NCBI RefSeq assembly: GCF_023507705.1
Contig: NZ_JALBGD010000009.1
Location: 124,001-188,000 of the forward strand
Direction of reading: 5' to 3'
DNA from: Stappia sp. WLB 29
GTDB taxonomy: Bacteria > Pseudomonadota > Alphaproteobacteria > Rhizobiales > Stappiaceae
DNA: 64,000 nucleotides
Part shown: positions 18,611 through 30,015 of the stretch, in pieces
Layout of the letters: every line of letters begins with the position of its first letter
Position numbering within the stretch: position 1 is the stretch's first letter
Made by a program: the position numbers and the translations under genes
The notes under the pieces: generated by a model
What the model was told of the DNA's origin: nothing
The model's database searches: none
Seen by the model: the letters and a program-made list of their open reading frames with translations, nothing else

Positions 18611-19267
18611 ATGGCTCCCACTGCCACGCCGACCCCCGGCGAGTTGCTGCTTTCCCCGACCGACCACATGCTGGTGATGATCGATTTCCAGTCGCAGATG
18701 TCCTTCGCCACCAAGTCGATCGACGCCACGCTCCTGCGCAACAACGCCGCCCTCGTCGCCAATGCGGCCGCCGGCTTCAAGGTGCCGACGATCCTCACCA
18801 CCGTCGCCGAAAAGTCGTTCTCCGGGCCGATGTTCGAGGAAATCACCGACGCCTTCCCGGGCCAAGCGCTGCTCGACCGCACCTCCATGAACACCTGGGA
18901 AGACGCCGCCGTCATCGACGAGGTCAACCGCATCGCCAAGCCGCGCATCGTGCTGAGCGGGCTGTGGACCAGCGTCTGCATCGTCGGCCCGGCGCTCTCC
19001 GCCCTGTCGCAGGGCTTCGAGGTCTATGTCATCGCCGACGCGTGCGGCGACATCACCGACGAGGCACACGAGCGCGCGATGGAGCGCATGGTGCAGGCCG
19101 GCGCAAGGCCCATGACCTCGCTCCAGTACATTCTTGAGCTGCAGCGCGACTGGGCCCGCACCGAGACCTACGACATGACCACCGGCATCGCCAAGAAGTT
19201 CGGCGGCGCCTACGGCCTCGGCATCATCTACGCCAAGTCGATGTTCGGCGCCTCCGAAGGGCACTGA
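18611..19267 (+). CDS. Isochorismatase family hydrolase (YcaC-like)
   Basis: This 218-residue cysteine hydrolase has the isochorismatase fold: the catalytic Asp in HMLVMIDFQSQMSF, Lys in TVAEKSF, and the nucleophile Cys in LSGLWTSVCIVGPALSA, with the cis-peptide region before it. The length and the pattern resemble E. coli YcaC and related uncharacterised hydrolases. It lies downstream of the AraC gene and upstream of a XapX-like protein, an association seen around YtcJ-like amidohydrolases. The substrate is unknown. Confidence 0.85.
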   Translation: MAPTATPTPGELLLSPTDHMLVMIDFQSQMSFATKSIDATLLRNNAALVANAAAGFKVPTILTTVAEKSFSGPMFEEITDAFPGQALLDRTSMNTWEDAAVIDEVNRIAKPRIVLSGLWTSVCIVGPALSALSQGFEVYVIADACGDITDEAHERAMERMVQAGARPMTSLQYILELQRDWARTETYDMTTGIAKKFGGAYGLGIIYAKSMFGASEGH

Positions 19268-19339
19268 CGAAGCTCAGCGGGGCCGCGTCCGCGCGGTGCC
19301 GCCCCGGTCTTTGCATTCTCGCTGCCGGAGCGTCCGACC

Positions 19340-19594
19340 ATGAAAATGTACCTGCTCTCGCTCGGCGCTGGTATCCTCGTCGGCATCGTCTACAGCCTGC
19401 TCAACGTGCGCTCGCCCGCCCCACCCATCGTCGCGCTGGTCGGCCTTCTCGGCATCCTGCTCGGCGAGCAGGTGGTGCCGATGGTCAAACGCATCATCGA
19501 CGGACGGCCCGTCGCCGAGTTCATCCGCACCGGCTGCGCCGAGCATGTTCTGGGCGAGTTGCCGAGGTCCGGGAAGAAAGGCCGCGACGCCTGA
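19340..19594 (+). CDS. XapX domain protein
   Basis: This 84-residue protein has two hydrophobic segments: YLLSLGAGILVGIVYSLLNV (about 4-23) and PIVALVGLLGILLGEQVVP (about 30-48), matching the XapX family of short membrane proteins. XapX was named from the E. coli xanthosine locus, and its function is unknown. It sits between the hydrolase and another small membrane protein and probably shares their transcript. Confidence 0.8.
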   Translation: MKMYLLSLGAGILVGIVYSLLNVRSPAPPIVALVGLLGILLGEQVVPMVKRIIDGRPVAEFIRTGCAEHVLGELPRSGKKGRDA

Positions 19595-19648
19595 TCCCGT
19601 GTGCGGCCGGATCATCTCCGGTCCCGACCACAGCCAAGGGAGGAAGCA

Positions 19649-20140
19649 ATGAGCTATGTCGAGGCGCTGACCATCTTTCACACCGGGCTCAGTCTGGCCG
19701 CCATCGCGGTAGGCATACCAGCGGTCGCCGGGCTCGTCGGCCCGGCCCTTCGCGGCTGGATATCGCCGTTTCTGGCGCTGGCAGTCGCTACCAGCGTCAC
19801 CGGATACTTCTTTCCGTTCTCGGTCGTGACACCGGCGGTGATCGTCGGCGCCGGCGCGCTGGCGATCCTCGCCGCCGTCTACTACGCCGCGCGCAGATTG
19901 GATAACTCGCCGATGTGGCAGCGCATCTACGCAGGCGGGGTGGTCGCGAGCCTCTATCTCCTGATCTTTGTCGCCGTAGCCCAGGCGTTCCAGAAGATCG
20001 GTCCGCTCGCCCGCTTGGCCCCGACCCAGTCCGAACCACCCTTCGCCATCGCCCAGTTGGTGGCGCTTACCGTTTTCGTCGCAATCGGCTTCGTCGTGAC
20101 GCGACGCTTCAGCTCGACGCCGGGTCGAGGCCCCGCCTGA
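19649..20140 (+). CDS. Four-helix membrane protein of unknown function
   Basis: This 163-residue hydrophobic protein has four likely membrane spans (about 8-30, 37-60, 64-82 and 92-115, with a further span near 140-158). It begins MSYVEALTIFHTGLSLAAIA. ATG 19649 follows GGGAGGAAG at 19638-19646. I do not recognise a characterised family. Its constant position between XapX and a YtcJ-like amidohydrolase suggests that it belongs to this cassette. Confidence 0.7.
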   Translation: MSYVEALTIFHTGLSLAAIAVGIPAVAGLVGPALRGWISPFLALAVATSVTGYFFPFSVVTPAVIVGAGALAILAAVYYAARRLDNSPMWQRIYAGGVVASLYLLIFVAVAQAFQKIGPLARLAPTQSEPPFAIAQLVALTVFVAIGFVVTRRFSSTPGRGPA

Positions 20141-20169
20141 TTGCACCGGCTCAAGCCAAGGAACCCGCC

Positions 20170-22038
20170 ATGCCCCCCGATCTCGTTCTCTACAACGGCC
20201 GCGTCACGACGCTCGACCGCACCCGACCGGAAGTCTCGGCCCTGGCGATCCGTGACGGCTCCTTCACCGCTGTCGGCGAGGACGCCGCGATCCTTGCGCT
20301 CGCCGGACCGCAGACCCGCCGCATCGACCTGCAGCGCCGGCGGGTCCTGCCGGGGCTCATCGACAACCATACCCACGTCGTGCGCGGCGGCCTCAACTTC
20401 AACATGGAGCTGCGCTGGGACGGGGTGACCTCGCTCGCCGACGCCATGGCCATGCTGCGCGCCCAGGTCGCCATCACGCCGCCGCCGCAATGGGTCCGCG
20501 TCGTCGGCGGCTTCACCGAGCACCAGTTCGCGGAAAAGCGTCTGCCGACGCTGGACGAGATCAACGCCGCCGCGCCCGACACGCCGGTCTTCCTGCTGCA
20601 TCTCTACGACCGCGCCTTGCTGAACGGGGCGGCCCTGCGCGCCGTCGGCTACGACCGAGACACGCCCAATCCGCCGGGTGGCGAGATCCAGCGCGATGCG
20701 AGGGGCAACCCGACCGGCCTGCTGCTGGCCAAGCCCAATGCCGGCATCCTCTATTCGACCCTGGCGAAGGGGCCGAAGCTGCCGCCAGAATACCAGCTCA
20801 ACTCCACCCGTCACTTCATGCGCGAGCTCAACCGGCTCGGCATCACCGGCGTGATCGACGCCGGCGGCGGCTTCCAGAACTATCCCGAGGATTACGAGAT
20901 CATCCGCACCCTGGCCGAGGCCGGGCAGATGACGGTGCGCCTCGCCTACAACCTCTTCACCCAGAAGCCGGGCGAGGAGAAGGAGGACTTCCTCGCCTGG
21001 ACCCGCTCGGTGAAATACCGCCAGGGCGACGACTATTTCCGCCACAACGGCGCCGGCGAGATGCTGGTCTTCTCCGCCGCCGACTTCGAGGACTTCCGCC
21101 AGCCCCGGCCGGACATGGCCGAGAGCATGGAGGACGAGCTCGAGGAGGTCGTGCGCATCCTCGCCGAGAACCGCTGGCCCTGGCGGCTGCATGCCACCTA
21201 TGACGAGACCATCTCGCGCGCCCTCGACGTCTTCGAGAAGGTCGACCGGGATATCCCGCTGGCCGGCCTCAACTGGATGTTCGACCACGCGGAGACGATC
21301 TCGGAGCGCTCCATCGACCGGGTCGCCGCGCTCGGCGGCGGCATCGCCACCCAGCACCGCATGGCCTATCAGGGCGAATATTTCGTCGAGCGCTACGGCG
21401 CGGCCTCAGCCGCCGCCACCCCGCCCATCGCCCGCATGCTGGAAAAGGGCGTCACCGTCTCGGCCGGCTCGGATGCCACCCGCGTCGCCTCCTACAACCC
21501 ATGGGTTTCGATCGCCTGGATGGTCACCGGCCGCACGGTCGGCGGCCTGCGGGTGACGCCGGCGGCGAACTGCCTCGACCGCGAGACCGCCCTTCGCATG
21601 TGGAGCGAGAAGGTCGCCTGGTTCAGCAACGACGAGGGCCGGCGCGGCCGCATCGCGCCGGGCTATCTCGCCGACCTTATGGTGCCCGACCGCGACTATT
21701 TCTCGGTTCCCGAGGCGGACCTGTCGCATCTCGTCTCGGACCTGACGATGGTCGGCGGCCGCGTGGTCTGGGGCTCCGGCGACTTCGCCGCCCTCGACGA
21801 CAACCCGCTGCCGCCTGCGATGCCCGACTGGTCGCCCGTGCGGCGCTACGGTGGCTTTGCCGCCTGGGCGGCGGATAAGTCGGACGCGGGCCTTGCGCGC
21901 ACGGCGGCGGCCGGCTGCGGCTGCGCCAGCGCCTGCCAGGTGCACGGCCACGACCACGCCCGCGCCTGGGGTGCGGCCCTGCCGATCGGCGACCTCAAGG
22001 GCTTCTTCGGCGCGCTCGGCTGCGCCTGCTGGATGTGA
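20170..22038 (+). CDS. YtcJ-like amidohydrolase with Cys/His-rich tail
   Basis: This 622-residue amidohydrolase_3 protein has the N-terminal composite domain (PDLVLYNGRVTTLD), the metal motif LPGLIDNHTHV (HxH), further His in HATYDET and FDHAETI, and a late SAGSDATRV with the catalytic Asp. YtcJ-type enzymes hydrolyse amides, carbamates or lactams. After the barrel it ends with a tail containing GCGCASACQVHGHDHARAW and finally GCACWM, which holds six Cys and three His that could bind a metal. The start is ATG 20170 just after GAACC. It overlaps the MFS gene at the stop. Confidence 0.85.
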   Translation: MPPDLVLYNGRVTTLDRTRPEVSALAIRDGSFTAVGEDAAILALAGPQTRRIDLQRRRVLPGLIDNHTHVVRGGLNFNMELRWDGVTSLADAMAMLRAQVAITPPPQWVRVVGGFTEHQFAEKRLPTLDEINAAAPDTPVFLLHLYDRALLNGAALRAVGYDRDTPNPPGGEIQRDARGNPTGLLLAKPNAGILYSTLAKGPKLPPEYQLNSTRHFMRELNRLGITGVIDAGGGFQNYPEDYEIIRTLAEAGQMTVRLAYNLFTQKPGEEKEDFLAWTRSVKYRQGDDYFRHNGAGEMLVFSAADFEDFRQPRPDMAESMEDELEEVVRILAENRWPWRLHATYDETISRALDVFEKVDRDIPLAGLNWMFDHAETISERSIDRVAALGGGIATQHRMAYQGEYFVERYGAASAAATPPIARMLEKGVTVSAGSDATRVASYNPWVSIAWMVTGRTVGGLRVTPAANCLDRETALRMWSEKVAWFSNDEGRRGRIAPGYLADLMVPDRDYFSVPEADLSHLVSDLTMVGGRVVWGSGDFAALDDNPLPPAMPDWSPVRRYGGFAAWAADKSDAGLARTAAAGCGCASACQVHGHDHARAWGAALPIGDLKGFFGALGCACWM

Positions 22039-22043
22039 AGCGG

Positions 22044-23678
22044 ATGAGCAAGCCCTCCGCTTCCGCCGCGTCCGCCCCCGGCGCCTTCGCCCCGCTTGCC
22101 GGGCGCGTCTTCCTGGTGCTGTGGATTGCCACCGTCGTCGGCAATGTCGGCAGCTTCATCCGCGACACGGCCAGCGCCTGGATCGCCACCGACCTCAGCG
22201 CCTCGCCGGCCGCCATCGCCACCGTGCAGGCCGCAGCCACACTGCCGGTCTTCCTGCTCGCCATTCCCGCCGGTGTGCTGTCCGACATTCTCGACCGCCG
22301 CCGCTTCCTGATCGTCGTACAGGTGTTTCTCGGCCTCGTCAGCCTCTCCCTGATGCTGCTGTCGGCCTTCGGCGCCATGTCGCTGACCGCGCTCGTCGCC
22401 CTCACCTTTCTCGGCGGCACGGGTGCGGCCCTGATGGCGCCGACCTGGCAAGCCATCGTACCGGAACTGGTCGAACGCCCGCAGATGAAGGCCGCCGTCG
22501 CGCTCAACTCGCTCGGCATCAACATCGCCCGCGCCGTCGGCCCTGCCGCCGGCGGCCTGCTGCTCACCGCCGCCGGCACCACGATCACCTACGGTGTCGA
22601 CGTGCTGAGCTACGTGCTCGTCGTCGCCGCGCTCGCCTGGTGGCCGCGCAAGGCGAAGGGCAGCGATCCGCTGGCCGAGCATTTCGGCGGCGCCTTCCGC
22701 GCCGGCCTGCGCTACGCGCGCCAGAGCCGGGAACTGCATGTGGTGCTGCTGCGCGCCGCTGTGTTCTTCCTGTGCGCCAGCGCCGTGTGGGCCCTGCTGC
22801 CGCTGGTCACCCGGGATCTGCTGGGCGGAGGCTCCGGCCTCTACGGCCTGCTGCTTGGCGCCGTCGGCCTCGGCGCCATCGGCGGCGCGGTGCTGCTGCC
22901 GCGCCTGCGCGCCCGTTTCGACGCCGACGGCCTGCTGCTGGCCGCCTCGCTTGTCGCCGGTGCCGTCATGGTCACCCTTGCCTTCGGCCCGCCGCAGGAG
23001 GCCGCCCTGGCCCTGCTCGCCCTGCTGGGCGCGGCGTGGATCACCGCCCTGACCACGCTGAACGGCACGGCACAGTCCGTCCTGCCCGACTGGGTGCGCG
23101 GGCGGGCACTTGCCGTCTATCTCACTGTTTTCAATGGCGCAATGACGCTCGGCAGTCTCGCCTGGGGCGGCGTCGCGCAGCTCTTCGGCATTGCCGCCGC
23201 ACTGATCGCCGCAGCCATCGCCCTCGCCCTCGCGGGCGTGATCTTCAACCGGATCCGCCTGCCGCGCGGCGAGGCGGACCTCACCCCCTCGAACCACTGG
23301 CCCGAGCCTCTGGTCGCCAGCGGCCTTGCCGAAAATCTCGAGGCCGACCGCGGCCCGGTGCTGATCACCATCGCCTATCGCGTAGCGGCCGAGGATCGCC
23401 CCGCCTTTCTGGAGGCGGTCCACCGGCTGGCCGGCTCGCGCCGCCGCGACGGGGCCTTCGCCTGGGGCATTACCGAGGACGTGGCCGAGCCCGGCGTGCT
23501 TCTGGAATGGTTCCTCGTCTCGTCCTGGGCCGAACACCTGCGCCAGCATCGCCGCGTCGCCGGCCATGATGCCGACCTGCAACAGGAGGTGCAGCGCTTC
23601 CATTCCGGCGACAACCCGCCGCAGGTTCGCCACTACCTGACCCTTGATCCACCGCCACCTGAAGAGGCAAGCAAATGA
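22044..23678 (+). CDS. MFS exporter with C-terminal ABM-like domain (MFS_3)
   Basis: This protein of about 544 residues has 12 likely membrane spans in residues 20-410 (motif A-like [14 protein letters not shown] at about 78) and a soluble C-terminal domain of about 100 residues ([21 protein letters not shown] onwards). That combination is the PF05977 type (enterobactin exporter EntS relatives). A GTG at 22035 overlaps the amidohydrolase stop and would add three residues; ATG 22044 is also plausible. It probably exports a product or toxicant related to the adjacent hydrolases. Confidence 0.83.
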   Translation: MSKPSASAASAPGAFAPLAGRVFLVLWIATVVGNVGSFIRDTASAWIATDLSASPAAIATVQAAATLPVFLLAIPAGVLSDILDRRRFLIVVQVFLGLVSLSLMLLSAFGAMSLTALVALTFLGGTGAALMAPTWQAIVPELVERPQMKAAVALNSLGINIARAVGPAAGGLLLTAAGTTITYGVDVLSYVLVVAALAWWPRKAKGSDPLAEHFGGAFRAGLRYARQSRELHVVLLRAAVFFLCASAVWALLPLVTRDLLGGGSGLYGLLLGAVGLGAIGGAVLLPRLRARFDADGLLLAASLVAGAVMVTLAFGPPQEAALALLALLGAAWITALTTLNGTAQSVLPDWVRGRALAVYLTVFNGAMTLGSLAWGGVAQLFGIAAALIAAAIALALAGVIFNRIRLPRGEADLTPSNHWPEPLVASGLAENLEADRGPVLITIAYRVAAEDRPAFLEAVHRLAGSRRRDGAFAWGITEDVAEPGVLLEWFLVSSWAEHLRQHRRVAGHDADLQQEVQRFHSGDNPPQVRHYLTLDPPPPEEASK

Positions 23679-24493
23679 GCACCTTAACCACCAGCGACGG
23701 CACCGAGATCTTCTACAAGGACTGGGGCTCGGGCCAGCCGATCCTCTTCTCCCATGGCTGGCCGCTGTCGGGCGATGCCTGGGACGCGCAGATGCTCTTT
23801 TTCGGCATGAACGGCTACCGGGTCATCGCCCATGACCGGCGCGGCCATGGCCGGTCCTCCCAGCCGTGGGACGGGAATAACATGGACCGCTACGCCGACG
23901 ACCTGGCCGAATTGATCGAGCATCTCGACCTCAAGGATGCGATCCTGATCGGCCATTCCACCGGCGGCGGCGAGGTCTGCCGCTATATCGGCCGCCACGG
24001 CACGGCCCGCGTTGCCCGCGTCGTGCTGGTCGGAGCCGTTCCGCCGGTCATGCTGAAGTCGGACAGCAACCCGGAAGGTACGCCGATGGATGTATTCGAC
24101 AGCATCCGCGAAGGGACCGCAAAGAACCGCGCACAGTTCTTCCTCGATCTGACAGTGCCTTTCTATGGTCTCAATCGCGATGGAGCGCCAAAAGTGCCGG
24201 GATTGCAGGAGAAATTCTGGCTTCAGGGCATGGCAGGCGGCATCAAGGGCCAATACGACTGCATCCATGAGTTTTCGGAAGTGGACTATAGCGAGGATCT
24301 GAAGAAGATCGACGTGCCGACGCTCGTGATCCACGGCACCGACGACCAGATCGTGCCGATTGCCGCCTCGGCGGAAAAGGCGGTGAAGCTGCTATCGCAG
24401 GGCGAGTTGCTGGTGATCGAGGGCGGCAGCCATGGGCTTGCCGAGATCGACCCGGACACGTTCAACGAGGCCGTGAACAAGTTCATCCGCTGA
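23675..24493 (+). CDS. Alpha/beta hydrolase, non-heme chloroperoxidase-like
   Basis: This 272-residue hydrolase matches the cofactor-free chloroperoxidase/arylesterase group: it begins [19 protein letters not shown], has the oxyanion [11 protein letters not shown], the nucleophile elbow [10 protein letters not shown] (Ser at about 97), the Asp in HGTDDQIVP and the His in GGSHGLAEI. Members show perhydrolase or esterase activity. It overlaps the exporter by ATGA. Its last 11 bases overlap the 3' end of oxyR on the other strand, so the transcripts converge. Confidence 0.88.
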   Translation: MSTLTTSDGTEIFYKDWGSGQPILFSHGWPLSGDAWDAQMLFFGMNGYRVIAHDRRGHGRSSQPWDGNNMDRYADDLAELIEHLDLKDAILIGHSTGGGEVCRYIGRHGTARVARVVLVGAVPPVMLKSDSNPEGTPMDVFDSIREGTAKNRAQFFLDLTVPFYGLNRDGAPKVPGLQEKFWLQGMAGGIKGQYDCIHEFSEVDYSEDLKKIDVPTLVIHGTDDQIVPIAASAEKAVKLLSQGELLVIEGGSHGLAEIDPDTFNEAVNKFIR

Positions 24494-25433
24494 CGGGGAT
24501 ATCAGCGGCAACGGGAAGCGGGTCCGGCAGCGACCGGACCCGCATTTCCTGCGCCGCCTGGCGCACCGCATCGGCGATCTGCTGCAACTGGCGGGCGAGC
24601 GGGCTCGCCTTGCGCCAGATCATGCCGATGGTGCGCGAGGGCTGCGGCTCGTCGAAGCGCGAGACCGAAACGGAAGCCGAGCGGGTTTCCACCGGCAGCG
24701 CCATTTCGGGGATCAAGGTCACGCCGATGCCGGCGCTCACCATCTGCACCAGCGTCGACAGCGAACTGCCGTCCATCAGTTCGCGCGGCTGCGCCGGCCC
24801 CATGTTGCAGAAGGACAGCGCCTGCTCGCGAAAACAGTGCCCCTCCTCCAGCAGCAACAGGCGCATCTCGCGCAAGGCCTCGCGGTTCGGCACCGGCTTG
24901 CCCTCGTCCTCCGTCGGGCGGACCAGCACGAAGTTTTCGGAAAAGAGCGCCACCTCGCTGAGCGCAGGTTCGGACACCGGCAGCGCCACGATGGCCGTGT
25001 CGAGGCGGCCTTCGACGAGCTCCTGCACCAGCCGCGAGGTCACGGTCTCGCGCACATGGATGTCCAGACCCTCGTTGGCGCGGGTCAGCCGGGCGATCAC
25101 CGCTGGCAGCAGATAGGGCGCAATCGTCGGGATGATGCCGATGCGCAAGCGACCGGCCAGCCGGTCGCGGGAGGCGCGGGCAAGGTCGCCGAGCTCGTCC
25201 ACCGCCTGCAGGATGTCGCTGGCACGGCTGGCGAATTCCTCGCCGAACGCCGTCAGCCGCACCTGGCGCGCGGTGCGCTCGAACAGTTCCGTGCCGAGCG
25301 AATCCTCCAGATCGCGGATCTGCACGGACAGCGCCGGCTGGGAAATCGCGCAGGCTTCCGCCGCCCGGCCGAAATGGCCGTGCTCCGCCAGGGCGCGGAA
25401 ATAGCGCAACTGCTTGAGCGTCAGGTTTCTCAT
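24483..25433 (-). CDS. oxyR: Hydrogen-peroxide-sensing LysR regulator OxyR
   Basis: This 316-residue protein has a LysR winged helix at 1-62 and a regulatory domain carrying both redox cysteines: [14 protein letters not shown] gives Cys at about 200 and 209, which match the C199 and C208 pair that forms the disulfide in E. coli OxyR. It is transcribed away from katG, the classic target. In many alphaproteobacteria OxyR both represses and activates katG. The intergenic 319 bases (25434-25752) have an AT-rich stretch beside the oxyR start. Confidence 0.93.
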   Translation of the reverse strand: MRNLTLKQLRYFRALAEHGHFGRAAEACAISQPALSVQIRDLEDSLGTELFERTARQVRLTAFGEEFASRASDILQAVDELGDLARASRDRLAGRLRIGIIPTIAPYLLPAVIARLTRANEGLDIHVRETVTSRLVQELVEGRLDTAIVALPVSEPALSEVALFSENFVLVRPTEDEGKPVPNREALREMRLLLLEEGHCFREQALSFCNMGPAQPRELMDGSSLSTLVQMVSAGIGVTLIPEMALPVETRSASVSVSRFDEPQPSRTIGMIWRKASPLARQLQQIADAVRQAAQEMRVRSLPDPLPVAADIPVSG

Positions 25434-25440
25434 AATAAAA

Positions 25441-25480
25441 AACTATCGTGATAATCAAAAAATACAACTTAAATTAATGA
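25441..25480. promoter_or_regulatory. Candidate OxyR binding region upstream of oxyR
   Basis: The AT-rich island just upstream of oxyR contains CTATCGTGATAAT at 25443-25455 and further AT-rich half-sites spaced at about one helical turn (ATAC near 25472, AATTAAT near 25482), partially matching the ATAG/CTAT half-site pattern of OxyR sites. The match is imperfect. The rest of 25434-25752 shows no gene and no other clear signal; katG lies about 270 bases away. Confidence 0.4.
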
Positions 25481-25740
25481 AAAGACTGGGGCATAGTAGC
25501 GCGTGCGAGGATGAGAAGCGACGACCTTGGCGCCCCGCTGGCGCAACGGATTCGGGCCGCGCGCAATGGCGCGTCACCGACCCGGAAGGATCGCCGCCCC
25601 TCCCGGCATGCAATGCTTCGGGACGACCTCGAGAGGGAGAGTGCATGGCAGCGCGATACGGTCGCCATGCGGGTCGCAGGGCGGGCCACCGCGCTGTACG
25701 CCATGATTTTCTCCTTCTCAGGCAGTCATTTACAACCTGA

Positions 25741-27957
<2,217 letters not shown>

Positions 27958-28019
27958 AGGCATGCTGTGCCCGCCGGCGGCCGGGGATCTCCCCGCCTGC
28001 CGGCGCAAGCGACACGAGA

Positions 28020-28050
28020 GGCGCGGCGGACCCTCCGCCGCGCCTTTTTT
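28020..28050 (+). terminator. Rho-independent terminator of katG
   Basis: An 11-base-pair perfect stem (GGCGCGGCGGA, 28020-28030, with TCCGCCGCGCC, 28034-28044) around a CCC loop is followed by six Ts. It lies 62 bases after the katG stop. Confidence 0.93.
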
Positions 28051-28190
28051 GTTTGGCGGCAGAGGCTTGCCCGCAATTGACTCCTGCCGCGTGCGGCCTA
28101 CCATCCACGTCCCCGAGGCGGGACATGCCGGATATCCCCCGCCGGCCCGCACGCCTGTCCACACCCGCGGTGCGCCGTCGGGCCTTTGCA

Positions 28191-28242
28191 AATTTTGCGC
28201 GGAATTTTGCGAAATTCCGTCTCGAAATCGCTGATTTTCGAG
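28191..28242. promoter_or_regulatory. Cluster of dyads upstream of DapA-like operon
   Basis: Three overlapping signals sit 40-90 bases before the next gene: a direct repeat AATTTTGCG at 28191-28199 and 28203-28211 (12-base period), an inverted repeat GGAATTT-TGCG-AAATTCC at 28201-28218, and a second one CTCGAAA-N8-TTTCGAG at 28221-28242. Such stacked, AT-rich dyads in G+C-rich DNA mark a promoter/operator. No regulator gene is adjacent. The remainder of 27958-28278 holds only the katG terminator. Confidence 0.55.
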
Positions 28243-28278
28243 AATCCCGTCTCAATTCACTTCATGCGGAAGGACATC

Positions 28279-29202
28279 ATGGCCCGACTGGACGAAAGTG
28301 CCCGCGGCGTCTACCTGATCGCCGTCACCCCCTTCACCGAGACCGGCGCACTCGACCTCGAGGGCTGCGACCGGATGGTCGACTTCTACCTGCAGGCGGG
28401 GGCCACCGGCCTGACCCTGCTCGGGGTGATGGGCGAGGCGCCGAAGCTGACGACCGACGAGTCCGCTATCGTGGTCAACCGGGTGCTGAAGCGCGTCGAC
28501 GGGCGCGTGCCGATCGTCGTCGGCGTGTCGTCGCCGGGCTTCGCCCAGATGCAGGCGCTGACGGGCCGGGTGATGGACGACGGCGCCGCCGGCGTGATGA
28601 TCGCCCCGCCGGGCAGCCTTCGCACCGACGACCAGATCGCCGGCTATTACGAGCAGGCCGCCGAGATGATCGGGGATGTCCCCTTCGTGCTGCAGGACTT
28701 CCCGCTGACCACCGGCGTGCAGATGTCCGTGCCGGTGATCGCCCGCATCATCAAGGATATCCCCACCTGCGTGTGCCTGAAGCACGAGGACTGGCCCGGC
28801 CTTGCCAAGATCACCGCGCTGCGCAAGGAGGGCGCGACCGCGCGCCGGGTGTCGATCCTGTGCGGCAATGGCGGCGTGTTCCTGCCGGAGGAGATGGAGC
28901 GCGGCGCCGACGGCGCGATGACCGGCTTCGCCTATCCGGAGATGATGACCGGCGTCGTCGAGAACCACGCCAAGGGCGATATGGAGCGGGCCCGCGACCT
29001 CTTCGACGCCTATCTGCCGCTCGCCCGCTTCGAACAGCAGCCGGGCCTCGGCCTTGCCATACGCAAATACGTCCTCTACCGGCGCGGCGTGCTCGCCAAC
29101 CCGACCCTGCGCAAGCCGGGCGCCGCCCTCGATCCGCTGTCGCGGGCCGAGGTCGACCGCCTGATGGCCCGTCTCGAAAAACGCCTGAAGGAGCTCAACT
29201 GA
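28279..29202 (+). CDS. DapA-like (dihydrodipicolinate synthase family) lyase/aldolase
   Basis: This 307-residue TIM-barrel protein of the DHDPS/NAL superfamily has the Schiff-base Lys in TCVCLKHEDWPG (about residue 165) and the GVMGEAPKLT loop in place of the usual GTTGE. The conserved Tyr of the catalytic triad (YxxP) is replaced by Phe in LQDFPLTTG. This favours an aldolase or dehydratase on a keto-acid other than DapA itself. ATG 28279 is chosen because GGAAGG lies at 28268-28273. It overlaps the SDR gene by one base and forms an operon with it. Confidence 0.83.
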   Translation: MARLDESARGVYLIAVTPFTETGALDLEGCDRMVDFYLQAGATGLTLLGVMGEAPKLTTDESAIVVNRVLKRVDGRVPIVVGVSSPGFAQMQALTGRVMDDGAAGVMIAPPGSLRTDDQIAGYYEQAAEMIGDVPFVLQDFPLTTGVQMSVPVIARIIKDIPTCVCLKHEDWPGLAKITALRKEGATARRVSILCGNGGVFLPEEMERGADGAMTGFAYPEMMTGVVENHAKGDMERARDLFDAYLPLARFEQQPGLGLAIRKYVLYRRGVLANPTLRKPGAALDPLSRAEVDRLMARLEKRLKELN

Positions 29203-29978
29203 TGGATCTCGGCCTGAAGGGCAAGCGTGCCCTCGTCCTTGGAGCCAGCCGCGGCCTCGGCCGGGCCATCGCCGAAACGCTGGCGCGCGAGGGCGTCCGC
29301 GTCATCGCCGCCGCCCGCAACGAACCGGCGATCGCCGAATGGGCCGCCGCGATGCCGGACTGCGACATCACTCCGCTGCGGATCGACCTTGCCGACATCG
29401 CCTCGATCGACGGCACGCTGGAGGCGATCCTGGCCGATGGCGGGGTCGACATCCTGATCAACAATGCCGGCGGCCCGCCCCCGGGAACGGCGCTCGATGC
29501 CGATCCCGCCGCCTGGACCGCCAATTTCTCGGCGATGGCAGCGAGCCTCTTCCACATCACCTCGAAGCTGGTGCCGCCGATGCGCGAGCGCGGCTTCGGC
29601 CGGGTGATCACCATCGGCTCGTCCGGCGTCGAGCAGCCGATCCCCAACCTTGCCATGTCGAACGGCATCCGCGCGGCGGTGCTGGCCTGGTCGAAGACGC
29701 TGGCAAGCGAGGTCGCGGGCGACGGCGTCACCGTCAACATGGTGGTGCCGGGCCGCATCCATACCGCCCGCGTCGACGAGCTGGACGCGGCCGCCGCCAA
29801 GCGCACGGGCAAGAGCGTCGAGGAGATCGCCAGGGCTTCCGCCGCCTCGATCCCGGCAGGGCGCTACGGCCGGCCGCAGGAATTCGCCGATATGGTGGTG
29901 TTCCTGGCGTCCGAGCGCGCGTCCTATGTGACGGGAAGCCGCGTACGCGTCGACGGCGGCGCGATCAGAAGCCTCTGA
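29202..29978 (+). CDS. SDR family oxidoreductase lacking the canonical catalytic Tyr
   Basis: This 258-residue Rossmann protein has the cofactor motif GASRGLGRAIAE (about 14-25), NNAGGPPPGT, and the Ser of the active site in TIGSSGVEQ. Where YxxxK should follow, it reads NLAMSNGIRAAVLAWSK, so the Tyr and Lys are replaced (Ser-Asn and Arg). This pattern is known in a branch of 3-oxoacyl-reductase-like SDRs whose reaction is not established. It ends VRVDGGAIRSL, as usual in SDRs. It is translationally coupled to the DapA-like gene. Confidence 0.85.
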   Translation: MDLGLKGKRALVLGASRGLGRAIAETLAREGVRVIAAARNEPAIAEWAAAMPDCDITPLRIDLADIASIDGTLEAILADGGVDILINNAGGPPPGTALDADPAAWTANFSAMAASLFHITSKLVPPMRERGFGRVITIGSSGVEQPIPNLAMSNGIRAAVLAWSKTLASEVAGDGVTVNMVVPGRIHTARVDELDAAAAKRTGKSVEEIARASAASIPAGRYGRPQEFADMVVFLASERASYVTGSRVRVDGGAIRSL

Positions 29979-30015
29979 CCGCAAACGCATTTCAAGACGG
30001 ACCGCCGGGTCCCGC

